A DNA stretch of 64,000 nt from Bacteroidales bacterium (GCA_009777095.1 WRMN01000002.1:1-64000), one strand, 5' to 3'. Shown: positions 26,316 to 35,465, counted from the stretch's first letter. Numbers and translations are program-made. Notes: generated from the letters alone by a model not told the origin.

Positions 26316-28358
26316 ATGAAAAAATCTTTAATAACCTGTCTGAGCATGCTAATGTTGCTAAGCGCCTGCTCGCAAAACGAAAAAACTAAAACTATGTTGC
26401 AGAAAGATCCTAAAATAGTAACACAGCTAATTGAGGCCTTGCAGTCGCAATATGCCGATTTGAATGTGGAACGCGCCCGCAAAGGCGTAGCACAGGTCGC
26501 AGCCCTCTGGTATGAAACCGACGGTTCAACCGAAGATTTCATCGCCTTTTGTAAGGATAATTACGTAAATGACGAGGCCTCCCGTTCTAAGTTGTTTGCT
26601 TCTATTTCCGATAAATTTGAACTGTTGATCGGCCATTTCAATAAAATATCCGTCCTCCTAAAAGAGCCTATCCACATGGTGGGCGGCGACTTGCTGCCTA
26701 TTGATTACGAGATGGGCGCCTACGAAGTTTCTGCCCATTTCAATGACGATATGTTTGCTTCCAAGGTAGCTTTTACGGTCATCATCAACTTCCCTTCTTA
26801 CAATTTGGCCGATAAAAAAACGTTGGGCGAAAACTGGACGCGCGAAGAGTGGGGTTATGCCCGTCTGGGCGATATATTTACCTCGCGGGTACCGGCCAAT
26901 ATACAACAGGAAATAGCTACGGCTGCTACTACTTCCGACAATTATATTACCGATTATAATATCAAAATGGGACACCTGATGAATGAGGCTGGCGAGAAAC
27001 TCTTTCCTGAAGCCATGTCGCTCATTTCCCACTGGGGCTTGCGCGATGAACTGAAATCGAACTACAGCGACGCGCAGCGCGGCCTCGAAAAACAACGCAT
27101 GATTTATACGGTGATGAAGCGTATTATTAATCAAGAAATACCACAAGTAGTAATAAATAACGACAAACATGATTATGCCCCGCTGAGCAATAAGGTGTAT
27201 GAAGGCGGTAAGGAAATTACAGCCGCTGCAGAGCCTGATACCCGCTATGCGATGTTGCTTGGTAATTTTAATGCCCTGCGTAAAGCCGACCCCTATATTC
27301 CCGAAATGCCTACTTATATTCAACGGGCTTACGAAGGAAGCATGGAGTTCTCAAAAGAAGAAATCAGGGAGATGTTTACCAAGCTCGTTTCTTCGCCGGA
27401 AGTAGCTGCAGTGGCCGGCTTGATTAAACAACGCTTAGGCCGTGATCTGGAGCCCTTCGATATTTGGTACGACGGCTTTAAATCGCGGAGCGGCATTTCT
27501 GAAGATCTTCTGTCCGATAAGACGCGCAAGTTGTATCCCGATGCAGCAGCTTTTGAACGCGGCCTTCCGGCTATGCTCATAAAATTAGGGTTTACCTCAG
27601 CCGATGCTCAAGCTATTTGCAAAGAGATACGCGTGGACGCAGCCCGCGGCTCAGGCCACGCTTGGGGCGCTGCGATGAAGGGCGACCAAGCACGCCTCCG
27701 CACCCGCATATTGCCGAGCGGCATGGATTATAAGGGTTATAATATTGCCATACACGAATTTGGGCACAATGTGGAACAAACTATCAGCCTCTATGATGTG
27801 GATTATTACATGATGAACGGAGTGCCGAGTACGGCTTTTACCGAAGCCTTGGCTTTCGTTTTTCAGCAACGTGATTTACAGATATTAGAGATGGCGCCTG
27901 CCGGAGCGCAAGGCCTTGCTCCTCTGCAAGCCTTGGATATTTTCTGGGGCTGCTATGAAATTATGGGGGTGTCTTTGGTGGATATGGGAGTATGGGAATG
28001 GTTGTATGCCAATCCGAACGCCACGCCTGCACAGTTAAAAAATAATGTAGTACGCATTGCCAAGGAAATATGGAATGCTTATTACGCGCCTATCTTAGGC
28101 GAGGAAGATTCTCCCATTCTGGCTATTTATTCGCACATGATAGACAATCCGCTTTACTTGGCCAATTATCCTATGGGGCACTTAATAGAGTTGCAGATGG
28201 AAGAATATTTACAAGGAAAGCATTTTGCAGCCGAAGTACTGCGCATGTATCGTTTAGGCCGTCTTACTCCGCAGCAATGGATGAAAGAAGCCATGGGTGC
28301 CGAATTGAGCGTTGATGCCACTCTCCGCGCCGCTGCTGCTGCAGTTGCGAAATTATAA
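26316..28358 (+). CDS. M3-like zinc metallopeptidase lipoprotein
   Basis: 680 aa. The N terminus is a lipoprotein signal with lipobox LLSAC. The zinc motif HEFGH is at residues 480-484, and the third ligand is probably Glu510 in TAFTEALAF. The helical architecture and the active-site spacing are those of M3 (thimet oligopeptidase-type) enzymes, although sequence outside the motif is divergent. It would degrade oligopeptides at the cell envelope, fitting the tricorn-like protease encoded 50 nt upstream. The function is inferred from the motif. Confidence 0.82.
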   Translation: MKKSLITCLSMLMLLSACSQNEKTKTMLQKDPKIVTQLIEALQSQYADLNVERARKGVAQVAALWYETDGSTEDFIAFCKDNYVNDEASRSKLFASISDKFELLIGHFNKISVLLKEPIHMVGGDLLPIDYEMGAYEVSAHFNDDMFASKVAFTVIINFPSYNLADKKTLGENWTREEWGYARLGDIFTSRVPANIQQEIATAATTSDNYITDYNIKMGHLMNEAGEKLFPEAMSLISHWGLRDELKSNYSDAQRGLEKQRMIYTVMKRIINQEIPQVVINNDKHDYAPLSNKVYEGGKEITAAAEPDTRYAMLLGNFNALRKADPYIPEMPTYIQRAYEGSMEFSKEEIREMFTKLVSSPEVAAVAGLIKQRLGRDLEPFDIWYDGFKSRSGISEDLLSDKTRKLYPDAAAFERGLPAMLIKLGFTSADAQAICKEIRVDAARGSGHAWGAAMKGDQARLRTRILPSGMDYKGYNIAIHEFGHNVEQTISLYDVDYYMMNGVPSTAFTEALAFVFQQRDLQILEMAPAGAQGLAPLQALDIFWGCYEIMGVSLVDMGVWEWLYANPNATPAQLKNNVVRIAKEIWNAYYAPILGEEDSPILAIYSHMIDNPLYLANYPMGHLIELQMEEYLQGKHFAAEVLRMYRLGRLTPQQWMKEAMGAELSVDATLRAAAAAVAKL

Positions 28359-28361
28359 TAC

Positions 28362-28391
28362 TGTAGAGATACGGTACGCCATATCTCTACA
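28362..28391. repeat. 10-bp perfect inverted repeat (dispersed-palindrome type)
   Basis: TGTAGAGATA and TATCTCTACA flank a 10-nt centre (CGGTACGCCA). It begins 4 nt after the peptidase stop. The arms resemble the GTAGAGAC-type intergenic palindromes repeated in many bacterial genomes. No T run follows, so it is a weak terminator at best. Confidence 0.75.
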
Positions 28392-28406
28392 ACTAACATT
28401 ATAAAA

Positions 28407-28916
28407 ATGCTTCTACGAAAAGCCACACCTTCGGAGCTGTCGGTTATTTGGGAAATTTTACAGCAGGCTATTGCGCAAAGAAAACAAGACGGAAGCGAGC
28501 AATGGCAAGATGGCTATCCCAATGAACAAACCGTTCGCGACGACATAAGTAACGAATACGCTTATGTGATAGACGATAACAATGTGATTATTGCTTACGT
28601 GGCCGTTATTTTCGGCATAGAGCCTACCTATATCAATATTAAAGGCCGCTGGCTTACTAATGGCGACTACGCTGTCATACATCGTGTCGCAACATTAAAT
28701 ACGGTAAAAAGGAAAGGTGTGGCGACGCGTTTATTTCAAATGATAGAGAATTTGTGCGTAGCGCAAAAAGTATATAGCATCAAAGTTGACACCAATTTCG
28801 ACAATGTCCCGATGCTGAAAATTTTAAATAAATTAAACTATACTTATTGCGGAGAAATCTTTGTTTGCGGTATGCCGCGAAAAGCATACGAAAAAGTATT
28901 GATGATTAACGATTAA
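28407..28916 (+). CDS. GNAT family N-acetyltransferase
   Basis: 169 aa. It begins with the usual LRKATPSELSVIWEILQQA strand-helix, and the acetyl-CoA loop is present as RKGVATRLFQMIENLC after the central strands (IHRVATLNTV). The closing segment (KVDTNFDNVPMLKILNKLNY) fits GNAT motif B. The conserved QDGYPNEQTVRDDI segment is seen in many uncharacterised members. The acceptor is unknown. It follows the palindrome at 28362 and precedes a strong stem-loop. Confidence 0.93.
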   Translation: MLLRKATPSELSVIWEILQQAIAQRKQDGSEQWQDGYPNEQTVRDDISNEYAYVIDDNNVIIAYVAVIFGIEPTYINIKGRWLTNGDYAVIHRVATLNTVKRKGVATRLFQMIENLCVAQKVYSIKVDTNFDNVPMLKILNKLNYTYCGEIFVCGMPRKAYEKVLMIND

Positions 28917-28926
28917 TGAATAAGAA

Positions 28927-28961
28927 AACTCCAACAAATTCGTTTTGAAAATGTTGGAGTT
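28927..28961. terminator. Bidirectional terminator between GNAT and OmpA genes
   Basis: A perfect 10-bp stem (AACTCCAACA with TGTTGGAGTT) with a 15-nt loop sits between two converging genes. The minus-strand flank (TTTTCTTATT) is the better T-rich tract, and the plus-strand side is weaker (TCAATCATTATTTTC). Confidence 0.75.
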
Positions 28962-29004
28962 CAATCATTATTTTCTGAATGTCCTTATGAATTACAATTC
29001 ATAA

Positions 29005-29688
29005 TTATTTTCCCTCTTCGGCGTTTTTAATCATTTGCTCGTTGGCGGTGATATACACTTCCACACGGCGGTTCAAGGCTTGTATGCCTTTGGCGTCTTC
29101 TGCGGCAACAGGATCTGAGGAACCTTTACCCACAGCCGTCATACGGGAAGAACTCACACCTTGCGTAGCCAAATGATTTTGTACCGCTAAGGCGCGTTGT
29201 TGCGACAAGGGAACGTTAATATTATCGCCTCCCTGACTATCGGTATGGCCATAAATAGTTACATCAGTATCTAAATGTGTTTTCAAAGAATTCGCAAAAT
29301 CAGTTAATGATGTTTTAGAAGCTGCATTCAAATCGCTCTTTCCCGAAGCAAACAAAATACCACTGTCAAAAGTTACTTTAATAGCCTGCAGGCCGTGCAT
29401 ATCGGTAACAGACTCTACTTGTGCGCCTTCAAGGGCTTCCAATTCGGCCTTTTGTTTATCCATCTTGTTGCCGATAATAGCGCCGGTGCCGGCGCCAACT
29501 ACGCCGCCGATAGCCGCACCAATAGCTGCGCCTTTTCCTTTACCAAGCAAAGCGCCAATACCGGCGCCAATAGCAGCGCCGCCACCGCCGCCAATAGCAG
29601 CGCCTTTAGCGGTGTTACTTGCATTACACCCCGCGAGGATAATTCCGACGCTTACAAAAAGCGCCACAAACAATTTCATCTTTTTCAT
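29005..29688 (-). CDS. OmpA family lipoprotein with glycine-zipper domain
   Basis: 227 aa. The N terminus is a lipoprotein signal with lipobox ILAGC. Residues about 28-73 are a glycine-zipper (repeated GAAIGAGIGALLGKGKG type), likely membrane-inserting. An OmpA-like peptidoglycan-binding domain follows, with the IYGHTDSQGGDNINVPLSQQ core and the NRRVEVYI end. It would tie the outer membrane to the cell wall. It stands alone, with its own promoter about 90 nt upstream and a terminator downstream. Confidence 0.93.
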   Translation of the reverse strand: MKKMKLFVALFVSVGIILAGCNASNTAKGAAIGGGGGAAIGAGIGALLGKGKGAAIGAAIGGVVGAGTGAIIGNKMDKQKAELEALEGAQVESVTDMHGLQAIKVTFDSGILFASGKSDLNAASKTSLTDFANSLKTHLDTDVTIYGHTDSQGGDNINVPLSQQRALAVQNHLATQGVSSSRMTAVGKGSSDPVAAEDAKGIQALNRRVEVYITANEQMIKNAEEGK

Positions 29689-29778
29689 TTCATTTAATTT
29701 ATTTAAGTTAATTATTATGTTAAAATAAAATGCTTCAAAAAGTAAATTTCCTGTTCATTTACCTTTCGAAGCAGACTG

Positions 29779-29786
29779 CAAAGGTA
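29779..29786 (-). promoter_or_regulatory. -7 promoter box of the OmpA lipoprotein gene
   Basis: TACCTTTG on the minus strand; the leader to the ATG at 29688 is about 90 nt, rich in A/T and without visible structure. Confidence 0.5.
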
Positions 29787-29860
29787 CAAATTAAATTTTA
29801 TTTCATAGCATTATTACTATGTTTTTTACACCAAATATACACTTGTCAATATTTAAAGAG

Positions 29861-30337
29861 CTAAGCCACAAGCAATACTACAGCATAAGCGGCCACTCCT
29901 TCCTCTCTTCCCACAAAACCCAGTGTTTCCGTAGTAGTAGCCTTTATAGATATTTGTGTGTCATCAACTTGCAATACCTCCGCCAATATTTGCCGCATTT
30001 GAGGAATATAGTCTCCGATTTTCGGTTGTTGCAAACAAATAGTGGTGTCAATATTGCTTATTTCATAACCGTCCTTGCGAATCAGCGCTGCTGTTTTTTC
30101 CAGCAATTGTTTACTGTCAATGCCTTTGTATTCGGGGTCCGTATCGGGAAAATAATAACCAATGTCGCGAAGGGCTGCTGCGCCGAGCAGGGCGTCGCAA
30201 ATAGCGTGAATCAACACGTCGCCGTCGGAATGTGCCACTGCCCCCTTGCTATGGGTAATACGGCAACCACCCAACCATAACTCAGGGCCTTCTGCCAAGC
30301 GGTGGACATCGTATCCGTTTCCTACACGTATAATCAT
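29861..30337 (-). CDS. ispF: 2-C-methyl-D-erythritol 2,4-cyclodiphosphate synthase
   Basis: 158 aa, the normal IspF length. IspF cyclises CDP-ME-2-phosphate in the MEP isoprenoid pathway. The zinc ligands Asp and His are in GNGYDVHRLAEG, with a further His in AHSDGDVLIHAI. The PDTDPEYKGIDS segment and the C-terminal KATTTETLGFVGREEG block are diagnostic. It follows porV on the same strand with 9 nt between them, so the two are probably cotranscribed. Confidence 0.97.
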   Translation of the reverse strand: MIIRVGNGYDVHRLAEGPELWLGGCRITHSKGAVAHSDGDVLIHAICDALLGAAALRDIGYYFPDTDPEYKGIDSKQLLEKTAALIRKDGYEISNIDTTICLQQPKIGDYIPQMRQILAEVLQVDDTQISIKATTTETLGFVGREEGVAAYAVVLLVA

Positions 30338-30346
30338 CTTACATTT

Positions 30347-31468
30347 TTAGTATCTGCTCAATTCTCCGATATTCACACCCAGCGTAACGCGAATCGTATT
30401 GGCTAAGGGGTTTGAAAAACCTGATACTACAGGCATGAGATAAGAGAGGTCGAGGGTAAACATGGTATAGATGAGTCCGAAACCTAATGTAGCATATCGG
30501 TGTTGCGGATTTTTCGGGTCATAATAAAAACCTGCCCGAAGATTGAGAAGGTCGGCATATTGATATTCACCGCCGACACCTATCATAATTTTTTTCAATT
30601 CTCCGGAAAACCCATCGGGAGAATCGTAGAAAGACTGCACCATGCCTAAAGGTACAGAAACAGCATCGTCGAAAGGCACTAAGTATTTACTGAACTCCAA
30701 AGAAAGATTTAAGCCATGATAATACCCGAAATCCATCGCCATGCCTCCTGCCAGACGTAAAGTAGTCGGTAAAAAAAGAGACCTGTCGTTCACCTGATCA
30801 TTGCTGTAATCCATTTTTGTGCCTATGTTGGTAATAGATAGCCCGGCCGACAGATTAGAAACTAAACCGCCCCGTTCAACAGGTTGAGTGTAGTAAAAGC
30901 CGACATCGGCTGCAACACCGTTGGCAGGCGACATCGGCATTATTGTTTCGCTGGAATAATTTCCGCCCGACAAATCGGAACGAAGGTAACGGAAGGCGGT
31001 TCCCAAGGAAAAAAAATCGCCCAAACGCAAAGAATAGGAAAGGTCAACTGTCAATTCATAAGGATTGGCATCGCGAATTGGTTGTGCAGTGGGATCCAAA
31101 AACTTAAGCGAACCCAAAGAAAAGAAACGAATAGAAGCGCCAATAGCCTGCCGATCGTCAAGTTTATAGAATCCTGCCATGTACACAAGATTAATATTGG
31201 AACCTATGCTACGCAACCAGGGAATATAGGAAAGCGAAACGCCCATCTCGTATTCATTGAAAACATATTTTGCACAATTCCATGCCATATCATTAGTAGT
31301 CGGGGAGGTAGCAGCGCCAACATCGCCCATGCCGGAAGCTCTGGCGTCGGGAGTAACGCCAAGAAGCGGCATTGCTGTTCTGATATTAATTTCATTTGTT
31401 TGAGGTCGGGCCTCGTTAAGCATTAAAAGAAATGCAATAATCGGTAATAATCTTACAAGTATCTTCAT
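30347..31468 (-). CDS. porV: Type IX secretion system outer-membrane protein PorV
   Basis: 373 aa. A signal peptide is followed by the PorV hallmark GVTPDARASGMGDVGAATSP, then a FadL-like barrel rich in alternating strands, ending in NTIRVTLGVNIGELSRY. PorV shuttles T9SS cargo from the SprA translocon to the attachment complex and helps lipid A modification of cargo. It is divergent from porP across an 84-nt gap with a -7 box for each. No T9SS cargo with an obvious C-terminal sorting domain was seen in this window. Confidence 0.94.
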   Translation of the reverse strand: MKILVRLLPIIAFLLMLNEARPQTNEINIRTAMPLLGVTPDARASGMGDVGAATSPTTNDMAWNCAKYVFNEYEMGVSLSYIPWLRSIGSNINLVYMAGFYKLDDRQAIGASIRFFSLGSLKFLDPTAQPIRDANPYELTVDLSYSLRLGDFFSLGTAFRYLRSDLSGGNYSSETIMPMSPANGVAADVGFYYTQPVERGGLVSNLSAGLSITNIGTKMDYSNDQVNDRSLFLPTTLRLAGGMAMDFGYYHGLNLSLEFSKYLVPFDDAVSVPLGMVQSFYDSPDGFSGELKKIMIGVGGEYQYADLLNLRAGFYYDPKNPQHRYATLGFGLIYTMFTLDLSYLMPVVSGFSNPLANTIRVTLGVNIGELSRY

Positions 31469-31488
31469 TATATAATTATATTAACACA

Positions 31489-31496
31489 CAAAATTA
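31489..31496 (-). promoter_or_regulatory. -7 promoter box of porV
   Basis: TAATTTTG on the minus strand, 20 nt before the ATG at 31468. Confidence 0.5.
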
Positions 31497-31539
31497 AGCA
31501 TATTTTGCGAATAACGTATGCTACCTTAAAAATTTTTCT

Positions 31540-31547
31540 TATTTTTG
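31540..31547 (+). promoter_or_regulatory. -7 promoter box of porP
   Basis: TATTTTTG matches TAnnTTTG and ends 5 nt before the ATG at 31553, which suggests a leaderless or nearly leaderless mRNA. Confidence 0.5.
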
Positions 31548-31552
31548 CCCTG

Positions 31553-32578
31553 ATGAAATATCGAAGATATTGTATTATAGGAAGCTTGGGATTCTTATTG
31601 CTTGCCCTTACGGCAAGCGGGCAGGATATAGTATTTAACCACCCGTATTCGGGTATGTTATACACCAATCCTGCTTATACCGGCATTTTCGGCGCTGTAC
31701 ATGCCGGTATAAGCTACCGCAATCAATTTACGACCTCTCCCTCGCCTTATAACACCTATTATGCAGAGGTCGATGTGTTTATCGACAATTGGAGCAGCGC
31801 TTTCGGCGCTTTCATTCTAAACACCGGAGCGGCAGGGAACCGCCTCATAGAAACTGCGGCGGGTTTATCGTATATGTTTAATGTGAAAATCAGCGAAGAG
31901 TTGGAGTTTAAGCCTGCCATTCAAGCGGTTTTTCATAATAAACAACGAAATTTCCAAACTTATACCTTCCCCGACAGGATAGATATTAGCGGAGCCGTTA
32001 CGCCATTGGGTCCTGCTGATTATGAACCGTATAATGTTAATAGTGTTGACTTTACGGCAGGAGCTATAGTGCAATATCGGCAATTGGAATTTGGTGTTGC
32101 TGCGCATCATCTTGGTGCACAGCAAATTAATAAAGAGCCGGCAAGGCCTTTTAAACTCGTTACACATGCCAAATATGTATTTAATCTTAATTCTTATAAT
32201 TCTGATACAGAAGATATTAGTATGAGTAACTGGAATGCTTTTTATGAAATAAAGTTAATCCCTTACCTGCAATTTACCTATCAGGAAAATTACCAATACC
32301 TTACAGGAGGGGCTTTTATTCAATCGGGCGCCCTTTTTGTCGGAGGAGGAATTAAAACCGCTTTAAAACAAGAGATTACGAATATAGCCCTATCCGGAGG
32401 TTTTGTTGCTTCAGGCCTCCGCATAGGCTATAGCATGGATTTTATAGCGCTGGGTAACAAGCTGAAAGGCTGGTCGGGAATGTCACATGAGGTCTTTTTA
32501 CACCTTTCTTTCGGCCAAAACTCAGCCGAAAGCAGGGCTAAATGGAAAAAATTATCCACTTGTGGGTGTTATTTGTAA
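31553..32578 (+). CDS. porP: PorP/SprF family type IX secretion membrane protein
   Basis: 341 aa from the ATG at 31553; the in-frame ATG at 31505 lies upstream of the promoter box. A signal peptide (IIGSLGFLLLALTASGQ) is followed by the PorP/SprF pattern: NHPYSGMLYTNPAYTGIFGA near the N terminus, then GISYRNQFTT and a beta-barrel C-terminal part. PorP is an outer-membrane component tied to the PorK/N ring. porK follows after 80 nt, as in the porPKLMN operon, but with its own promoter box. Confidence 0.92.
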   Translation: MKYRRYCIIGSLGFLLLALTASGQDIVFNHPYSGMLYTNPAYTGIFGAVHAGISYRNQFTTSPSPYNTYYAEVDVFIDNWSSAFGAFILNTGAAGNRLIETAAGLSYMFNVKISEELEFKPAIQAVFHNKQRNFQTYTFPDRIDISGAVTPLGPADYEPYNVNSVDFTAGAIVQYRQLEFGVAAHHLGAQQINKEPARPFKLVTHAKYVFNLNSYNSDTEDISMSNWNAFYEIKLIPYLQFTYQENYQYLTGGAFIQSGALFVGGGIKTALKQEITNIALSGGFVASGLRIGYSMDFIALGNKLKGWSGMSHEVFLHLSFGQNSAESRAKWKKLSTCGCYL

Positions 32579-32617
32579 AAAAAATCAAAAAAAATTTTCA
32601 AATTCAATTTAATTCAT

Positions 32618-32625
32618 TAACTTTG
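32618..32625 (+). promoter_or_regulatory. -7 promoter box of porK
   Basis: TAACTTTG in the porP-porK gap, 33 nt before the porK ATG at 32659. Confidence 0.5.
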
Positions 32626-32658
32626 CGAGTTGTAATGTAAGTTCATATTCATAAAATT

Positions 32659-34164
32659 ATGAAATTTAACAAAATTATACTATTATTCGCCGCATTGGCG
32701 ATATTGAGCGGAACCTTCAGCGGGTGCTCCCTCTTCAAGAAAAGTAGTAACAAATCAAACAAGACCGGCTGGGCCTATAATGACCCAAAGTCCGGAGGGT
32801 TTGAAGTTAAAAAGATCACAGAACAGGCTACCGGTCCCGGGCTTGTTTTTGTTGAAGGCGGAATGTTTATCATGGGCCAGGCGGGGGAAGATTTATACCG
32901 CGACTGGAATAATGCTCCCCGCCGAGTATCGTTAGATTCTTATTATATTGACGAAGTGGCTGTCAGCAACACCAACTATCGTGAGTATTTGCACTGGCTC
33001 GAAAGGGTATATAGCGATCCCAACGTGCGTAGGGGAGCTTTACCCGACACTTTGGTGTGGCGCCATCCTTTGGCCTACAACGAGCCGTATGTCAGAACTT
33101 ATTTTCGGCACCCGGCATTCAACGATTATCCGGTGGTTGGCGTGTCGTGGCGGCAAGCCAACGATTATTGCCTGTGGCGTACAGACCGTGTAAACGAAAT
33201 CATCTTAGTCAACAAAGGCATTCTGCAATTAGATGCTAACCAAAAAGATGCTAATAATTTTAACACTGACGCTTATTTGCTGAGGCTATATGAAGGTATG
33301 GTAAAGAAAAATCTGCCCGACCTTTCCAACCCTGCCAGAGGCGCCACCCGTCCCGTAACTTTTGACGACGGTATCTTGTTGCCGAATTACCGCTTGCCGA
33401 CCGAGGCCGAGTGGGAATATGCCGCTGTAGCGCCTATAGGAACCATTAATAAGGAAAAAGCGGTTGAACGCCGCCTGTACCCCTGGGACGGAACCTCATT
33501 GCGCAAAAACGACAAGAGGGACAGGGGTCGGTTTATGACTAATTTCCAACGCGGCCGTGGCGATATGATGGGTGTTGCCGGCGGTGCTAACGACGGCTAT
33601 GCCATTCCCGCTCCTGTGCGCGACTTCTATCCTAATGACTTTGGTATTTATGGCATGTCGGGCAATGTAAATGAATGGGTGGCCGATGTATATCGCCCCT
33701 TGTCGTCTGAAGATGTACACGACTATCGGCCTTTCCGTGGCAGCGTGTTCACGGAAATAGCCCGTGATGAGGAGGGCAGTATATTGCCAAAAGACGAATT
33801 AGGCCGTATCCGGTATGACACTTTGGGCTACAATCCTACCCGCAATAATTATCAATTAGGCGATAACCGCAACTATAGAGACGGCGATATCCTTTCTTCT
33901 ATTTACTACCAGGAAGCCAATCTTGCGCAGCCCGACTTGCGCGCCAATTCTTCCCGTATGTATTACCAGGGAATCGGAGCAGATAATAGAAATATGTCAA
34001 GTATGGTATCCGATAAATCTCGCGTGTATAAAGGAGGTTCCTTCCTCGACCGTCCCTATTGGCTTAGTCCGGGCACCCGCCGCTTCCTCGATGAGGATAT
34101 GTCGGCTATCGACATCGGCTTCCGTTGCGCCATGGACAGGGTAGGGAACCCTCGAAAAAAATAA
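32659..34164 (+). CDS. porK: Type IX secretion ring lipoprotein PorK/GldK
   Basis: 501 aa. The N terminus is a lipoprotein signal with lipobox FSGCS. The rest is a formylglycine-generating-enzyme (SUMF1)-like fold: LVFVEGGMFIMGQAGEDL, VAVSNTNYREYLHWLE, GVSWRQANDYCLWRT, RLPTEAEWEYAAVAP and FGIYGMSGNVNEWVADV. In GldK/PorK this fold is structural. PorK and PorN form the large periplasmic ring of the T9SS. In the usual locus porL, porM and porN follow; here murF follows after 14 nt, and none of the three is in the window. Confidence 0.94.
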   Translation: MKFNKIILLFAALAILSGTFSGCSLFKKSSNKSNKTGWAYNDPKSGGFEVKKITEQATGPGLVFVEGGMFIMGQAGEDLYRDWNNAPRRVSLDSYYIDEVAVSNTNYREYLHWLERVYSDPNVRRGALPDTLVWRHPLAYNEPYVRTYFRHPAFNDYPVVGVSWRQANDYCLWRTDRVNEIILVNKGILQLDANQKDANNFNTDAYLLRLYEGMVKKNLPDLSNPARGATRPVTFDDGILLPNYRLPTEAEWEYAAVAPIGTINKEKAVERRLYPWDGTSLRKNDKRDRGRFMTNFQRGRGDMMGVAGGANDGYAIPAPVRDFYPNDFGIYGMSGNVNEWVADVYRPLSSEDVHDYRPFRGSVFTEIARDEEGSILPKDELGRIRYDTLGYNPTRNNYQLGDNRNYRDGDILSSIYYQEANLAQPDLRANSSRMYYQGIGADNRNMSSMVSDKSRVYKGGSFLDRPYWLSPGTRRFLDEDMSAIDIGFRCAMDRVGNPRKK

Positions 34165-34178
34165 TATCCATTAAAAGC

Positions 34179-35465
34179 ATGGAGAATCTTTACAAACTGT
34201 ATAAGGAACATGCGATTATCAGTACCGACAGCCGCAACATTGTTGCCGGCTGTTTGTTTTTTGCCTTAAAGGGTGAAAATTTTAACGGCAACAATTTTGC
34301 CAACCAAGCCTTGGCGGCGGGCGCTGCCTACGCTATTGTTGATGATGATACGCTCCCCGAACATGCTCAATTTATTAAAGTGCCGAATGTTTTGGATAGC
34401 TTGCAAAAACTGGCACACCATCATCGGCGACAATTAAATATTCCTGTCGTAGCCATCACCGGAACTAACGGAAAAACTACGACCAAGGAGCTAACGGCAC
34501 AAGTCTTGTCGGTTAAATATAAGGTAGGCGTTACCCGCGGTAATTTAAACAACCATATAGGCCTTCCGCTCACCCTGCTTTCGATGGATAAGACAACGCA
34601 GATAGGCGTAGTGGAAATGGGCGCAAACCACATTGGAGAAATAGCTGCGCTTTGCAGCATTGCCGAACCGAATTATGGTTTGATTACCAATGTTGGGAAA
34701 GCCCACCTCGAAGGCTTTGGTTCGTTTGAAGGTGTAAAAAAAGCCAAGGGCGAATTGTACAACTTTCTCTCAACCCATAAGGGCGTAATTTTCTTCAATG
34801 CCGACAACCCGCTGCTTACCGAGATGGTCAACGAGCGACAGGCAAAAGGCTTAATTCCTTACGGCTTAACCACCGATAAGGCAGCAATATTACAGGCGAA
34901 TGCCGATAACCCTTTTCTGCACCTTGCCGTAGAAAGCTACCCAGAGATTAAGACACAACTCATAGGGGCATACAATGCAGACAATGTATTAGCGGCATTG
35001 GCCATAGCGCGTCAATTCGGTATTAATGCCGAAGAAGCAGCAACAGCTATTAGTAACTATCAGCCCTCCAATAACCGTTCTCAATTGCTGCAAAAAGGAG
35101 GCTATACCTTTATTATGGACGCTTACAATGCCAATCCTACCAGTATGGCGGCGGCTATTGAAAATTTTTCCAACTTACAAGCCGTCCATAAATGGGCTAT
35201 ACTCGGCGATATGCTTGAATTAGGAGCGGCAACGGTGGTAGAGCATCGAAGTATTATCCAACAACTGAAAGAAAAACGCCTGCAAAATGTCTTTCTGGTT
35301 GGCCCTCATTTTATGGAAGCCAACATCGGCAATAATTTTCAGGCCTTTCTATCCGTTGACGATTTGATAGCCCATCTTCAACAATATCCTTTGCCTCAAT
35401 CGGCAAGCATACTGCTCAAAGGCTCCAGAGGGATACAAATAGAAAGAATGATTAGTGATGAATAG
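34179..35465 (+). CDS. murF: UDP-N-acetylmuramoyl-tripeptide--D-Ala-D-Ala ligase MurF
   Basis: 428 aa from the ATG at 34179; the longer frame start at 34125 lies inside porK. MurF adds D-Ala-D-Ala to the muropeptide precursor in the cytoplasm. The N-terminal domain has TDSRNIVAGCLFFALKGENF, the ATP loop is VVAITGTNGKTTTKEL, and EMGANHIGEIAALC and YNANPTSMAAAIENF are family motifs. Its start lies 14 nt after the porK stop. Other cell-wall genes are not adjacent. Confidence 0.96.
   Translation: MENLYKLYKEHAIISTDSRNIVAGCLFFALKGENFNGNNFANQALAAGAAYAIVDDDTLPEHAQFIKVPNVLDSLQKLAHHHRRQLNIPVVAITGTNGKTTTKELTAQVLSVKYKVGVTRGNLNNHIGLPLTLLSMDKTTQIGVVEMGANHIGEIAALCSIAEPNYGLITNVGKAHLEGFGSFEGVKKAKGELYNFLSTHKGVIFFNADNPLLTEMVNERQAKGLIPYGLTTDKAAILQANADNPFLHLAVESYPEIKTQLIGAYNADNVLAALAIARQFGINAEEAATAISNYQPSNNRSQLLQKGGYTFIMDAYNANPTSMAAAIENFSNLQAVHKWAILGDMLELGAATVVEHRSIIQQLKEKRLQNVFLVGPHFMEANIGNNFQAFLSVDDLIAHLQQYPLPQSASILLKGSRGIQIERMISDE

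Noticed and set aside
28362-28391. Rho-independent terminator of the M3-like peptidase gene
   Set aside because: The stem is good but neither side has a T run, so a dispersed palindrome is the better description.
29465-29728. Plus-strand frame rich in Ala and Pro
   Set aside because: It is the antisense of the glycine-zipper of the OmpA lipoprotein gene; the composition is a by-product of the Gly/Ala codons.
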